From Symbiodinium natans (taxonomy: Eukaryota; Sar; Dinophyceae; Suessiales; Symbiodiniaceae), in NCBI GenBank assembly GCA_905221605.1, contig CAJNDS010000132.1, forward strand, positions 83,501 to 147,500: a DNA stretch of 64,000 bases. The letters are read 5' to 3'. Of this stretch, positions 1 through 12,223 are shown piece by piece. The position numbers and the translations under genes were made by a program. The notes under the pieces are model-generated. The model was not told the DNA's origin. It did no database searches and was given only the letters and a program-made list of their open reading frames with translations. Position 1 is the first letter of the stretch; every line of letters starts with the position of its first letter.

Positions 1-741
1 AAACCCTCAAACCCATAAATCCTTAAACCCTTAAGCCCCTCAACCCCTTAAACCCTTAAACCTGTAAACCTTTAACTCTTCAACCCCATAAACCCTTAAC
101 ATCTACTAGGACTTGGAAAAGGTTTGGAGTTGGATCCCTTTTGCATTGATTTCGAGTACCGACTTCTAAGACGGTTGGTGCCCACAAAGGGATCGGTTTA
201 TGGTTTTGGGTTTTGGGTTTAGGGTTTAGGGTCACAACTCAATTTGGGATCCAGCGCGTAATTCAACCCTGAACCAAACCCGTAACCCTAAACTTTACAC
301 CGAAAACTCTACAACTCTAACCACAGCACTTCAAATTCGAAGGGCCCCAGGGGCAAGCAAAAATTAGTTTCAGGAAAATCTCGAGTTTGGGGTGGGGCGC
401 AGGGATTGGGATAATCTTATCCCCCCCCCCCCAACCCTGAACCCGAAACCCGAAACCCTAAACCCTAACCCCCCCCCCCCCCCCTAGTTCCGGCGCTAAA
501 GTACGAAAGGCTTGCCTTATGAAGGAGTCTGCGAGACACTTAGGGGTGTCGGGTATCTAGGGTTTAGGGCTTAAAGCCTTCAAGCGCTAAACCCTCTACG
601 CTGTCTAGGCCTCTTGAGCCCTGCGCGCATATTAAGTAGGAGGCTGTATTTCTCATATTCACACTCACACATTCACACTCACCAAAATTCACTCCGGAAC
701 CCTGTATACACTCACCCGTAAGAGCAATATGTGACACCTGC

Positions 742-842
742 CCCCTAAACCTTAAACCCTAAACCCTAAACCCTAAACCCTGAACCCTAAACCCTAAACC
801 CTAAACCCTAAATCCTAAACCCTAAACCCTAAACCCTAAACC
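742..842. repeat. CCCTAAA tract
   Basis: About 14 units with few substitutions; left frame of the module at 846-932. The right frame (932-1055) is TTGGGGG-type giving way to TTTAGGG. Confidence 0.9.
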
Positions 843-845
843 AAC

Positions 846-916
846 CCTTTCACTGCATCCTCGCCGGGTATCCGACAGGAGAGCGCACGCTGAAGTTCAC
901 CGGGCCGGATGGGGAA
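846..916 (-). CDS. exon-like module framed by telomeric tracts
   Basis: Minus strand: acceptor CTCGACTGCAG, 23 codons plus two bases (FPIRPGELQRALSC, IPGEDAVK), donor G|GTTGGTTTAGGG. A C-tract lies on the left and a G-rich tract on the right. A plus-strand reading is also open. Not recognised. Confidence 0.3.
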
Positions 917-1655
917 CTGCAGTCGAGGCCTCGTCGGTCTTGAGGGTTGGGGGTTGGGGGTTGGGGGGTCGGGGGGTCGGGGGGTTGGGGGTTGGGGGTT
1001 GAGGGTCGAGGGCTGAGGGTTGAGGGTTTAGGGTTTAGGTTTAGGGACCGAAAGCTTCTCAGCCCTGAAGCCTAATCCGAGCTGGCTCCAGCTTACCTTA
1101 GGGTCGAGGGTCTCGGGATTTAGGGGGTCCAAAGCCCATGTAGGAGCTGTCCCATGACACACCTGTGCCGGGCGTAGGGTTTGGGGGGGTATACGTCTAG
1201 GGTTTAGGGAGTACAGCAGGGCTTAGGGGCGCCTCAAGCCAAGAGCCAAGCAAGAGCCCGCATTGTCCACGACCCAACGCATCCGGATACTGTCTCGGGC
1301 TTCGACAGCTGCCTTTGACGTCTCCATCGGGGGTAGGTACCTTTGAGGGGGGCTTAAGGGTTAGGGTTTAGGGTTTGGGGTTTCGGGATAACCATATACC
1401 AAGGTGGGTAACTCTTTAAGGAAAACCTTGAGCCAACAAAACGGGCAAAAGGGTACCACTGGGATACCAGGGTGTTCTGAGGGGTTGAGGAGCGGTTGTT
1501 GTGTTCAGCCCCGTCCCGAAATTAAACCCAAAGCCCTAAACCCTACGTCCCTGACATCCTTTGCCCGTACTTCTGTCCATTTTGTCTGCTGTGGATCTGA
1601 TCCTTCACCCGCCCTCCATCGCTCGTTTGTGTAGGAGTACCATGACAGGCGCTTT

Positions 1656-1800
1656 CGGCAGTTCCATGGTCCCGAGTATGGGCCCTTGAAAGGGAACCCC
1701 TTATATACCCCTTTATACCCTATACAAAACAAAGGCCCATACTTCCGAACCTGCGAGAGGTAGGGAACCATATTTTGGGCCCATGAAACTACCCTTGGAA
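1656..1800. mobile_element. MITE-like element, family M7
   Basis: Contains ATGGGCCCTTGAAAGGGAAC, a central AAAGGCCCATACTTC and ATTTTGGGCCCATGAAACTA. The same order of blocks recurs at 17781-17935, 52285-52400 and 56550-56670. Confidence 0.4.
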
Positions 1801-2078
1801 CAGGCAGGGAGTTGCTCAACATTAGGGGTCTTTTTTTCCGGGGGGGGGGGGGGGGTTCCGTCCTTTACAGGGGAATCTGCCCCATTTTGAAAAGTGCAGC
1901 CACTTTAGGAACACCCGCAGGGCTCAAGCGACTCTAATTGGTGAGTAATCATACAAGTCTCCTGCCCTCGAAAATGAAGCCGTTGAGCAAGGCTACCCGG
2001 CTACCCCAAAGTCTCGGGGATCTGAAATCGCCGAAGCCCAACAGCGAAGACAGCGGTGTATTAGGCTTGAAGGTTTGC

Positions 2079-2178
2079 TTCTATTTGCTTAAGAACACCC
2101 AAAAAACATAATAATCCTATAGTGCACTTAAAATTAAGAAGGTTTTCAGTTTTTGGGTGGCTCTTGAACAAATAGTAG
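2079..2178. mobile_element. MITE-like element, family M4 (CTACTATTTGCTTAAGAA ends)
   Basis: Ends TTCTATTTGCTTAAGAACAC and TTGAACAAATAGTAG are inverted repeats around an AT-rich centre. Confidence 0.55.
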
Positions 2179-2207
2179 TTTGGGCTTTAGGGTGCCCAAG
2201 CCCCGAA

Positions 2208-2368
2208 CCCTAAACCCTAAACCCTAAACCCTAAACCCTAAACCCTAAACCCTAAACCCTAAACCCTAAACCCTAAACCCTAAACCCTAAACCCTAAACC
2301 CTAAACCCTGAACCCTGAACCCTGAACCCTGAACCCTGAACCCTGAACCCTGAACCCTGAACCCTGAA
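2208..2368. repeat. CCCTAAA tract with homogenised CCCTGAA block
   Basis: Fourteen perfect CCCTAAA units followed without break by nine perfect CCCTGAA units. Confidence 0.9.
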
Positions 2369-2694
2369 CCGAACCCTAATCTCCAAACCGGCTGGCAGTG
2401 AGGGTGTCGAAGATCTGAGGAAGCACGCCGAGGACCAGAGTTGTCAACCTGCCATTTACCATCCCTACCCCTTGCCCGGGGGTCAGGGTTTAGGGTTTAG
2501 GTTTTAGGGTTTAGGGTTTAGGGTTTAGGGGTTAGGGTCTAGACTACCCCCTCCCCCGTAGGTTCCACTTTCAGAGCCTACAGGGCTCGTGGGGCTTCCA
2601 GGGCCCTGCAGGGTGATTGGGGCCATTCGGAGCGAAGTCGGTGGATTTAGATGGCACCAAGGAGGCCGCACAGCATCGAAGAGGGCTTGCTTAA

Positions 2695-2802
2695 ACCCTA
2701 AACCCTAAACCCCAACCTGAACCCTAAAACCTAAACCCTAAACCCTTAACCCTTAACCCTTAAACCCTAAACCCTAAACCCTAAACCCTAAACCCTAAAC
2801 TC
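2695..2802. repeat. CCCTAAA tract
   Basis: Mixed perfect and CCCTTAA units. Confidence 0.85.
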
Positions 2803-3369
2803 AGTCGGTTGCTGCACTACAAAGTCTAGGCGGAATGCACAAGCACGACCAGGCCCGAAACTCGGCTCTAAACTTAGAACCAACTCAAGCCCGACAACAC
2901 ACACACACACATACACTTATTCCCCCCCCTACGCTGCTTTACATCCTGAAGCCCTGAACCCTGAAAGCCCGCCCGGCCTGGCTGTGGGCCATAGTCGAAG
3001 GGCCTCCGACAACAGCGTCCAAAGGTCGATTTGGATGCCTGGGACAGGCAAAAAACGGGATTCCACCCTTGTGGCCGTCGATTTTTTAGGACGCCAGCTT
3101 CCTTGCATGGCAGATGCTTTCGAAAAGCCAAAAACAATCAGAGTTAACTGATAGTCAGGACGTGCACCCTCAAGCATAGACTTGAAACCCCCGGTTTGAA
3201 GCCAGCCTACCTTTAAGAAACTCAAAACTTTCTTTGAGGTTGCAACTTTTGCAAGTCTTTCTGGGATCCTGCACAAATTGGGATTTGGATTCCCAAGATA
3301 AGCTACACACCCTCAACTCAAAACCCAAACAGGACCCTAAACCCCCCCAAGCCACCTTAACCCTACCCT

Positions 3370-3560
3370 CATTCCTATAAGCCCTAAACCCTAACCCCTG
3401 AACCACGGACCCCCCAAACCCCTAAACCCTAAACCCCAAACCCTCAACCCTACACCCCCACACCCTAAACCCAAACCCCTCAACCCTAAACCCTGCACCC
3501 CCAAACCCTAAACCCTAAGCCGCCTAAGCCCTTAACCCTAGGCACCTGAAACCGCAAACC
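3370..3560. repeat. degenerate CCCTAAA tract
   Basis: Units drift between CCCTAAA, CCCCAAA and CCCTCAA. Confidence 0.75.
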
Positions 3561-5001
3561 CTGCACCCGAACCTGGCTCCGGGGCTGCATTCCGCAGAAC
3601 CGCGGACAGCATCGCAGCCGAGGAATCCATCCCTCCACCGGGGCCTGCGCAAGAAGTCATAGGGTAAGCCCTAAACCCTAAGCAAACCCTGAACTCTGCT
3701 AGCCCTAAACCTGCAAAACCGCAAAAGGCCTAAACCCTTAAGGGACGGTGAAACAGCCCTTCCAGCCTCCATCCTCGCCGCCAGGCAGCAATGCGGCCAG
3801 CAGCCGACGGACCTGAGTGCGAGGGCTGATTGTACCGATGGGGGCCAAGAAGTCCTCAGACAGCGTATGTCCCTTCACGAAATCAAGGAGTTTAGGGCTT
3901 GGGGTATCGAGTTGTACTGGTAGGAGAGCAAAATACAAAACCTGTCCCGGTACTAATTGCCCTAAAGATCCAGGTGCATATATAGGTCCATAGCGAGGCC
4001 TTAAAAGGGGTTCCTACACATAGGTACTCTACAGGTGCATGGATCCTTACATTTGAGGTTCTGAACTACAACCCGAAACCCTAAACCCTAAACCCTAAAT
4101 ACTAAACACGTGCCAAACGCTTTTGGCACTACACGGGGCTTCGCGGCGGGTGTTGATTTCTCGCACGGCGAAGTCTGGTTTAGGGGTTTAGGGGTTTAGG
4201 GTTTAGGGTTTAGGGTGTAGGGTTTAGGGTGTAGGGTTCAGGGTTTAGGGTCGAGGGTGTCTTTGTTCAGGCTGACCGAAGTCTATCCAGATGCCCACAT
4301 TCCAAGCCGCAGGAAGCGCACACAGCATCATCCCGAGCTAATGAAGCCTGCAAGGGCTGTCGGGCCGCGCGGCACGGAGATCGGGCCGATCATGAGAGAA
4401 GCTGCAAGCAGAACTCCTCCTCTTCCTGGTCCTCCGGGCTGTGCGCTTCCTGGCTTTCCCCGCAGACAGCTCGGAAGCCATTCTTCACAAGGACGCGTTT
4501 GGATGCTAGGTTGGTGCGAGCCACTCCGCCAACGATGGATGCTATGGCCCCCTGGGGTTCCTCTGCATTCCGCTGCCGGCACCAGCTCACAAAGCCCTTC
4601 CTTGGTCGTTCCTAGGACCCAAGATGTCCCTTTAACAATCCTATAACAAGTATTCCTAAATATTCTCCCCTCTTTAAACCCAATAGGGAAAGTAAATCCT
4701 CTAGAAAAAAATATTCCAAAATATTTTCTCCTCTTAAACCCAGTAGGGGAAGTAGAAGATATCCAGAGGGCCTGGCTAGGTTCAGAGGGTTCCTCCTGCT
4801 ACCTGGCATACCGGCCGGACAGAGTCTTCCAACAAGCCCTTACCAAGAAAAGCCCTAAGCCCTAAACCCTAAACCCCAAACCCTAAACCCTAAACCCTAG
4901 ACGCAAAACCAACCAGGCTTCACCAGTTCGGATGCCAAGCCTTGGCCCCAGAAATTCTGAGACAGAAGGTATCCCAAGCGAAGACATCTTCGGGAGGCGG
5001 A

Positions 5002-5075
5002 GTCCTTACTGTTGGTTAGTAGGGAATGAGGGAATGAGATACCCTACATAGTCCCGTAAAGGGCATGTGTATATG

Positions 5076-5109
<34 letters not shown>

Positions 5110-5163
5110 GGGGGACATAGGTTACTGCATTCCCTCCTTCCCTACTAATCAGGAGTAAGAGTC
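5002..5163. mobile_element. M6 MITE with (TA)n loop
   Basis: Left GTTAGTAGGGAATGAGGGAA and right CATTCCCTCCTTCCCTACTA enclose a TATATA microsatellite. Confidence 0.55.
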
Positions 5164-6122
5164 TTCCTCCGGCAGCTCGAAAGCGATAACCAAGCCGACC
5201 ATCGATGCCGACGCCGTCGACAGGTCCTCTGCGTCGCCTCGTGTTGTTTCGTCTGGTGCGCTGCCACCTTCCTGCAGAGGCCCAAAAAGCCACAGAAACA
5301 TAAGGATCCTACAAACAGGGTTTTTTTCGGAATCACCCTTAAAAGGGTGCCTTAGAACCCTAAACCCTAAACCCTAAACCCTAAACCCTAAATCCTAAAC
5401 CCTAAACCCTAAACCCTAAACCCTTAGCTCTCCTTGGCCACCGCAAACAGCAGTGTGGTCATAGGGTCGCCCACTAAGTCGGCAATCCACTGCTTCGCCC
5501 TCTCCTTTCTTCTGAAATAACCAAGTGGAAACAAAGGTTAAACGTTGTAGTATTCCTGCTAAATAAGGGGGCGTAGGGTTTAGGGTTTAGGGATATTTAG
5601 GGTTTAGGGTTTAGCAAAAAGTTGAAAGTTCAACTCTTGGCTGAGAAAGTCTCTGGTGAATAGGGGCCTTGCCAGTGGGGTGGAAGTGGTCGGGTCACCT
5701 GGCGTTGCGACCCTTCGGAGGCCCTGGTCGCACTTTATACAGAGCTCCTACAAGGAGGGGCCCCCCCTAGTTATAAGTAGAGTCATAAGGGCCCTACATT
5801 GGGTTAGAAGGATCCTAAATTAGGTTCTAAGTCCCTTAACTATAGTAAGGGGGCCCCTCCTTGTACGGATGTCTTCAGGGACCGGAAACCCATAAGAGCT
5901 GCCCAAGAACACGCCAAAAGAACTGCCACTTCATCAAGGAGCATTCGTTGAGTCACAAGTACTTCATTTGGTCCTCGGTATACGGGGCTAGGGGTTCGGG
6001 TAAGTACCGGAATATCCCCCAAACCCCAAACCCTGAACCCTGCACCCTGAACCCTAAACCCTGAACCCTAGACCCTAGACTCTAAACCCTAAACCTTAAA
6101 ACCTAGACCCTAGACCCTAAGC

Positions 6123-6224
6123 CTCCTCCGTGAGCATCGTGGCCACCACACCGGAGGCAAGGCCCAGTGAGCGTTCGCCGGACGAGGCGCCGACGTCCCA
6201 GCGGGCAAATGTTGGCTCCAACTC
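6123..6224 (-). CDS. exon-like module framed by telomeric tracts
   Basis: Minus strand: acceptor CCTCGTCCAG|G, then 34 codons in phase (ELEPTFARWDVGASSGERS, then GLASGVVATMLTEE), then a GC-type donor (GAG|GCTTAGGG). GC-AG introns are common in dinoflagellates. Not recognised. Confidence 0.4.
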
Positions 6225-6238
6225 CTGGACGAGGAGCC

Positions 6239-6360
6239 TTGGGTTTAGGGTTTAGGGTTTAGGGTTTAGGGTTTAGGGTTTAAGGTTTAGGGTTTAGGGT
6301 TTAGGGTTTAGGGTTTAGGGTTTAGGGTTTCGGGTTTCGGGTTTCGGGTTTCGGGTTTAG
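6239..6360. repeat. TTTAGGG tract
   Basis: About 17 units, the last few TTTCGGG; right frame of the module at 6123-6224. Confidence 0.9.
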
Positions 6361-6586
6361 GCTCAACACAGCCCAAAATAGCTTTAAGATTCCTTGGAGC
6401 CTTAGGGTTCGGGTTTTGGGTTTAGGAAATAGGGTTCTGTACATAGGGTTTAGGGTTTAGGGTTTAGGGTTTAGGGTTAGGCGGCTAGGCGCCTTTCCGT
6501 TTCAAAACGGCAGCCCCGCAGAATGGACGGCACATCCTCGCGGTCAGTCCCAGCCATGGCCGCGCACTTTGGAAGCTCTGAGTAGA

Positions 6587-6907
6587 AGGGTTTAGGGTTT
6601 AGGGTTTTAGGGTTTTAGGGTTTTAGGGTTTTAGGGTTTTAGGGTTTTAGGGTTTTTGGGTTTTAGGGTTTCAGGGTTTCAGGGTTTCAGGGTTTAGGGT
6701 TTAGGGTTTAGGGTTTTAGGGTTTTAGGGTTTTAGGGCTTTAGGGCTTTAGGGTTTTAGGGTTTTAGGGCTTTAGGGTTTTAGGGTTTAAGGGTTTAAGG
6801 GTTTAAGGGTTTAAGGGTTTAAGGGTTTAAGGGTTTTAGGGTTTTAGGGTTTTAGGGTTTTAGGGTTTTAGGGTTTTAGGGTTTTAGGGTTTTAGGGTTT
6901 TAGGGTT
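6587..6907. repeat. long TTTAGGG tract with octamer blocks
   Basis: About 320 bp. Blocks of TTTTAGGG, TTTCAGGG and TTTAAGGG each repeat several times before switching. Confidence 0.9.
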
Positions 6908-7459
6908 TGACTTAGTCAGTCTACTTAGCATCCCCTGGAAAGGCTCTTATAATCCCCATAACCCACCTTACGAACCCTACTTACGAAGTCAAAAGGGCTG
7001 CAAAAAAAAATCTGGCGCGGCGCGCGGCCGCCCGCAAGCTCGCGAGGAAGTGGCTTGCGCCCGGGAAGAAAGAGGCGTGACTCAGAAACCCTACATTATG
7101 TCCCGAAAAAACCTAAGCCCGAAAAGCCCCAAAAACCCTGAAAGCCTTAAAAACCCTAAAAACCCTGAAAGCCCCAAAAGCCCCAAAAAGCACCAAAAAG
7201 CCCTAGAAACCCTAGAAACCCCAAACCCAAAACTCTGTCAGCGCAGCCCAGATCTGGTCCCTCTTTCTAACTTTCTCCCTGCTACTTTGCACCAGAACCA
7301 TCCATGGCTGATAACTTCGCGTAGAACCGTTTAGGGTTTAGGGTTCAGGGTTTAGGGTTTAGTTAGGGTTTAGGGTTTGCACAACCTTCCTGAGCTTCTG
7401 AAAAACTCTGCTAACAAACCAGATGGAGCATCTGAGTGCAAGATCACGATACCCTAGAG

Positions 7460-7567
7460 TTGGGAGGTTGCCCCCCCCTTCTACTCAGAGTCCTTCAGAG
7501 GGATTCTAATTGGGGAGTACCATAATCCCTATTAAGGACTATTCGTGGGGGGGGGGGGGGAACATCC
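7460..7567. mobile_element. MITE-like palindrome, family M1 (GGATGTTCC ends)
   Basis: Arms TTGGGAGGTTGCCCC and GGGGAACATCC enclose CCTTCAGAGGGATTCTAAT and its near complement. The outer right arm is replaced by a G run. No coding capacity. Confidence 0.55.
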
Positions 7568-7672
7568 TAACCCTGGAGCCGAACGGCGCTCCAAGGTATT
7601 CTGCCGCTACGCCTGTTTAGGGTTTAGGGTTTAGGGTTTAGGGTTTAGGGTTTAGGGTTTAGGGTTTAGGGT

Positions 7673-7730
7673 AGTACGCCAGGGCCGCGGCATATCCGTC
7701 TGTGCTGCACTTGATGGCGGCCACGCGGGC
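7673..7730 (-). CDS. exon-like fragment cut by a telomeric tract
   Basis: After GGGTTAAG| the minus strand reads ARVAAIKCSTDGYAAALAYY and runs straight into a CCCTAAA tract with no GT donor. This is one of the few modules with the reverse arrangement (G-tract left, C-tract right) and resembles the broken BTB exon. Confidence 0.3.
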
Positions 7731-7949
7731 CTTAACCCTACACCCTATAAACCTTAAACCCTAAAAACCCTAAAACCCTAAAAACCCTAAAAACTCCAAA
7801 ACCCTAAACCCTGAACGCCCTAAAAACCCTCAACCCGAAGCCTTCTCTCAACCGAAAGGGTTTGGGAGATGAGGGTGCAGGGTTGGTGGTTCAGGCTCCG
7901 GGTTTCGAGGTTTAAGGGGGGGAGGGGGGAGGGGGGCGGAGGGGGGGGG

Positions 7950-8072
7950 GGAGGTCCCTTGTATCCTCTTTTCTTCAAGGTCTCCCTTATACTGACAGTC
8001 CTTAATACGGACTACAATTAGGGGTACTATATTCGCTGTTCGGGACTGTTAGCATAAGGGGGAACATCCCAA
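7950..8072. mobile_element. MITE-like palindrome, family M1, decayed left arm
   Basis: Right arm GACTGTTAGCATAAGGGGGA then ACATCCCAA matches other M1 copies. The left arm is partly replaced by G-rich sequence. Confidence 0.45.
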
Positions 8073-8939
8073 TTTTGGGGGTCTAGCGCACCTAACCCCG
8101 CCCCTCCCCCACAACGACAAACAAAAGTCTGAGCTTTCCCAGCTCGGGGTGCTTGGATTTAGGGTTTGGTTTAGGGTTTCTGGTTCAGGGCAAGTCATCC
8201 CGGCCATCTTATCATCCATCGGGGCTTTGGGCCTTTCGTGTTTTTAGGGGGTTTAGGGCGCGCGGTTGGGTTTAATATAGCGGTTTCAGACCTATGTCTA
8301 CATACGGAACCAAGTGGGCATATTCCCTTATTAGGGCTTATTCAAGCTCATTTTGAATATTTCAACCCTTTTTGGGGGAGTATGGGTTTAGGGTTTGGGG
8401 TTTAGGATTTAGGGTTTAGGGTCCCTTACACCCCCTTCCCTTACCCTAGACCCTAAACCCTAAACCCTAAACCCTAAACCCTACACCCCTTTGGTTCCCT
8501 ATGAGGTTTACAGGCCAAGAGCCGCACCAAATGGCACTCCACGAGCAGACGGGCAGCCTCTGCCTCCCCGACGCAGCATCACAAGCACGTCTTCCCAAGC
8601 GCTTCGAACCCTAGACCCTGGACCCTAGACCCTAAACCCTAAACCCTAAACCCTAAACTAAGCCTAAACTCTAAGCCCTAGCCTCCTTCACTGCCGTTAG
8701 CTCCCGGAAGTCCAAAGCCAGGCGGAGCCAGGCAACAGCCGCCTCCTCATCGGGTGCAGTTGGGGGTTTAGGGTTTTAGGTTCAGGGTTGGGGTTGTAGG
8801 GTTTAGGATTTAGGGTTTAGGGCTTTAAGGCTTAGGGCTTAGGGTTCTTGGGTTCAGGGTATGGGGTTTAGGGTTTGGGGTTTTGCTCCCATCAATGAGA
8901 TTTGGTCCCCTCCCGCCCTGAGCTGACCCTGTGCACTCC

Positions 8940-9052
8940 GAACCCTAGACCCTAAACCCTAAACCCTAGACCCTAGACCCTAAACCCTAAACCCTAACCC
9001 TAAACCCTAAACCCTAAACCCTAAACCCTAAACCCTAAACCCTAAACCCCCA
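8940..9052. repeat. CCCTAAA tract
   Basis: About 16 units, some CCCTAGA. Confidence 0.85.
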
Positions 9053-9153
9053 AAGCCTTACTAGTCGCCATAAAGAGCATCCCCAAGGCCTGGAGAACCT
9101 AAACGCCCGACCTGGGCTGCAAAGGCTCTAGCGCGGTTGCTTTGCGTTTTCAG

Positions 9154-9336
9154 TTGGGATGTTCCCCCCCGTATACTAAGTGTTTAGGGTTTAGGGTTTA
9201 GGGTTTAGGGTCTAGGGTTTAGGGTTTAGGGTTTAGGGTTAAGGGTTTAGGGGTCTTAAAGAGGGATTGCAGTACCCCCCCCCCCCCCACCCCCATTTTA
9301 TTGCCCCTATTAAGGACTGGTAGTATGAAGGGGAAC
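9154..9336. mobile_element. M1 MITE split by a TTTAGGG tract
   Basis: Left arm TTGGGATGTTCCCC..GTATACTAAG, then about ten TTTAGGG-type units (9182-9252), then the expected interior (GTCTTAAAGAGGGATTG) and right arm (TAAGGACTGGTAGTATGAAG). Comparison with 19602-19714 and 52519-52618 shows the tract is extra. Confidence 0.6.
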
Positions 9337-9594
9337 ACACACATAAATTTTCAGAACACACCAACAGCAAAACACCAGAGCCCTTGAGGCCCCTAAGCAA
9401 TGCTTGCAAGCCCGCGATATCGCAATCCCATCAAAAACAAAAACCGCCGGAATCCCCAACTGCTAAAACCCCGAAATCCTAAAACCCTAAACTCTAAGCC
9501 CTAAGCCCTAAACCCTAAACCCTAAACCCAAAACCCAAAACCCTAAACCCAAAATCCAAAACAAACCCTGGATAGGTGTTGCATGCTCCTAAAC

Positions 9595-9655
9595 CCCAAG
9601 CAGCGACCGAACCTCCGCGGAAGCCTCGCCGGACTCGCAGAGCGAGAGGACGAGC
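9595..9655 (-). CDS. exon-like module
   Basis: Minus strand: acceptor GGCTCGGGCAG|G, 20 codons plus one base (LVLSLCESGEASAEVRSLLG), donor G|GTTTAGGAG. About 85% of third positions are G/C. Not recognised. Confidence 0.45.
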
Positions 9656-10102
9656 CTGCCCGAGCCCCAGAGAAGTCAGGTGTTCAATTGGTTTAGGGTT
9701 TAGGGTTTAGGGTTTAGGGTTTAGGGTTTAGGGTTTAGGGTTTAGGGTGAAGGGTCTAGGGTTTTCGTACCCCTAGGCTTGTACCCCTAAAGTTTTTTCC
9801 CTTAATTTGCTCCCAATATGGGTTTAGGGGTTTAGGGGTTTAGGAAGTTTCGAGCTTAGGGCTCCTAAGTAAGCCAAATTCCCGCAAGGCAACTGAACTC
9901 TAAATCCCTCCAGTCGCGTTGGGGGAGGGGGAGGGCAAAAAAACGATCGAAAGTCTATGGCTTCATAAAGACTATATGAAAAAACTAAAGGTAAAATGAA
10001 CATTAGACAATGATGTTCAAGCCTACCCTGGAGAAAAAAGCTTCTTTAAGAGACACGACCAAAACAAGAGAGATAAATACAGCGGTGCGCAGCTTGGAGG
10101 GT

Positions 10103-10437
10103 GAAATGTTCCCCCTCTATACCTTAGCTTTGGAGTAGACCCTGAAAAAAGTGTATACTTTTTAGGTATAAGTAGCTAGAATAGGAACCCAGAACCAAAC
10201 AAAGTATTAAAGTATAGTACTCCAAGACCCGGATACTAACAGTCCTGAATAGGAACTTTCGTACCCCCCTATTAGAATCCCTCTGAAGGGCTGTTGGTAA
10301 AACTACCAATTGCAGAAGATCCCTCTGAAAGTTTAATTAGATTCCACCTTATAAGGGTAATGTAGGGACTGTTTTCTTTTTTTACATGTTTTTCTGGGGG
10401 TTCTTAAGCAAATAGTAGATAAGGGGGAACATCTCAA
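10103..10437. mobile_element. composite M1/M4 palindromic element
   Basis: Outer ends AAATGTTCCCCCTCTAT and AAGGGGGAACATCTC are M1-like. Inside lie an M1-like core (10233-10300) and the right end of an M4 element (TTCTTAAGCAAATAGTAG). This looks like nested insertion. Confidence 0.45.
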
Positions 10438-10838
10438 GGGGTTGCACTAACCCTAAACCCCAAACCCTAAACCCCAAACCCTAAACCCTAAACCCTAAAC
10501 AAAAATCAGGGGCCCCCGACGGTGCAAGGTCGGCATCCTTGAAAGACAGGAGCCTCGTGGCCTAAATTGAGTTCGGGGGGCGACCCCGGGGCTTCGTAGG
10601 GTTTAGGGTTTAGGGTTTAGGGTTTAGGGGTCTAGGGCTCATAGGGCTTAGGGTTTAGAGTTCAGTAGGCTTTTCGAGCCCCACTCCCAAAACACATCTT
10701 CCGTTTTGGGGCCGTGGGCTTGCAACCTTTGATTTCTCCAACTTTCGGAGCCTTGTCACCCAAAACCCTAAACCGACAATCAGTCAGTTTCGAAGCCAAC
10801 GAGCGCATCCTTGACGGGATGATGATCATCGGAACCCT

Positions 10839-10942
10839 ACTTGGAGGTTCATTGGTTCTTAATTATAGGCAAGGTTTTGGTACCTATACGGATGACTCCG
10901 TTGAACGTACTTATAACCCTACAGCTACACATGAGCCTCCAA
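10839..10942. mobile_element. MITE-like element, family M2 (CTTGGAGGTTCAT ends)
   Basis: Ends ACTTGGAGGTTCATTGGT and ACATGAGCCTCCAAG are inverted repeats; about 104 bp. Confidence 0.5.
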
Positions 10943-12088
10943 GCAAGCCCTCTGCTTGAAAACTCCCGAACTCCTTGTCTCGACTCTCGACAAGAGGCGG
11001 CTGGAGTCGCGACAAGCGAAGCTTCCTGGTCAAGAAGCAGAAAGATTTGCGCCAAGGTATGCGTGGTTTGGGCGCCGTTGCAAAAATGCTACAAGTTCTC
11101 CTGCTTGGGTGTATCCGGGCCCTAAACCCTAACCCTAAACCCTAAACCCTATCACTGAACCTATCTACACCAAGGGCGAAACCACGGATCTCAGCTTCGC
11201 ACCCCCAAAGCTGTCGAGAGCTCGAGCTCAGCAGTCAAAGCCTTGTTGAGTCGGCAGGGTCAAGTTTGGGCTTGTTTAGGGTTAAGGGTTGGGGTTTAGG
11301 GTTTAGGGTTTGGGGGTTGTAAGATTTACAGGTGCATCCATTCCCTGAAATTCACAATAACAAGGGGTCTATCAATAGCAAAAGGCGGAAAACTGAACAC
11401 ATCTGCGAATTGGTGCTTCAGGTTGCTGGGTTTGGATCAGCTGCGTGCCCTCAGGGCTTTGGCTGAGTGACGTCTTGTAGTCATGTCTTCATTGCCCTCT
11501 GATGAGAAAAAAACAGAATACCTAAGACTGGAGAAAGCCTCCAGCCTTAACAGAGTTTGGAGCCACTGCCCGACTGGATTCGAGGGCTGAGTGGTTCCTT
11601 GCGATGCCAACGAGGCGCACCTCACTACAGGCAATAGCAACAGCGACTGGGATATGGTGAAGCCACCTACTGCAGGTCGTGTGATGCTTTGAACCGCGCC
11701 GCGCGACACGCCTAGCATTCAAGGTTCCAGTTTTGCGAACGTCCGTGCATTGCAATCGTCCCCGGGTCATCGTGGAGGTCATAAGAGCAGAATCTCAAGT
11801 CACCAGTCGCTTAACGAGTTGCATCGCTTGTTACGGCAGGCTTATACAAACCATCGCACACAAAACTTGCAATGTGAGAACTATGTCTTACCACCACCCC
11901 CAACCCCAATGCCATTTGCCCATGATTCTCTCCGCATGAAAGCCAAACAGGCTATTTCAAGACACTTCTAAACAAATACATGATCATGCCAAGCGGGGCG
12001 CTCGGGTGTCCGAAACCCTAACTCATCCCGTCCGTACCCAGACGTTTCCCTAAAGCCATTTGCTTGGGGTTCGTACATTTTTTGGATT

Positions 12089-12223
12089 ACTACTATTTTG
12101 CTTAAGAAGGCCCCCCCCCCCCCCAACCAAAAAAACAAGAGAAAACAAATATCATTCCTCATACAGGGCAAAATAGGGACTATCATTTTATATTTTTTTG
12201 GGGCGTTCTTAAGCAAATAGTAG
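12089..12223. mobile_element. M4 MITE
   Basis: Ends TACTATTTTGCTTAAGAAG and CGTTCTTAAGCAAATAGTA, followed inward by a C run and its complement-like T/G run. Confidence 0.65.

Noticed and set aside
1-100. Window start or end as a true chromosome end
   Set aside because: The terminal tracts are short and degenerate, no more telomeric than dozens of internal ones.
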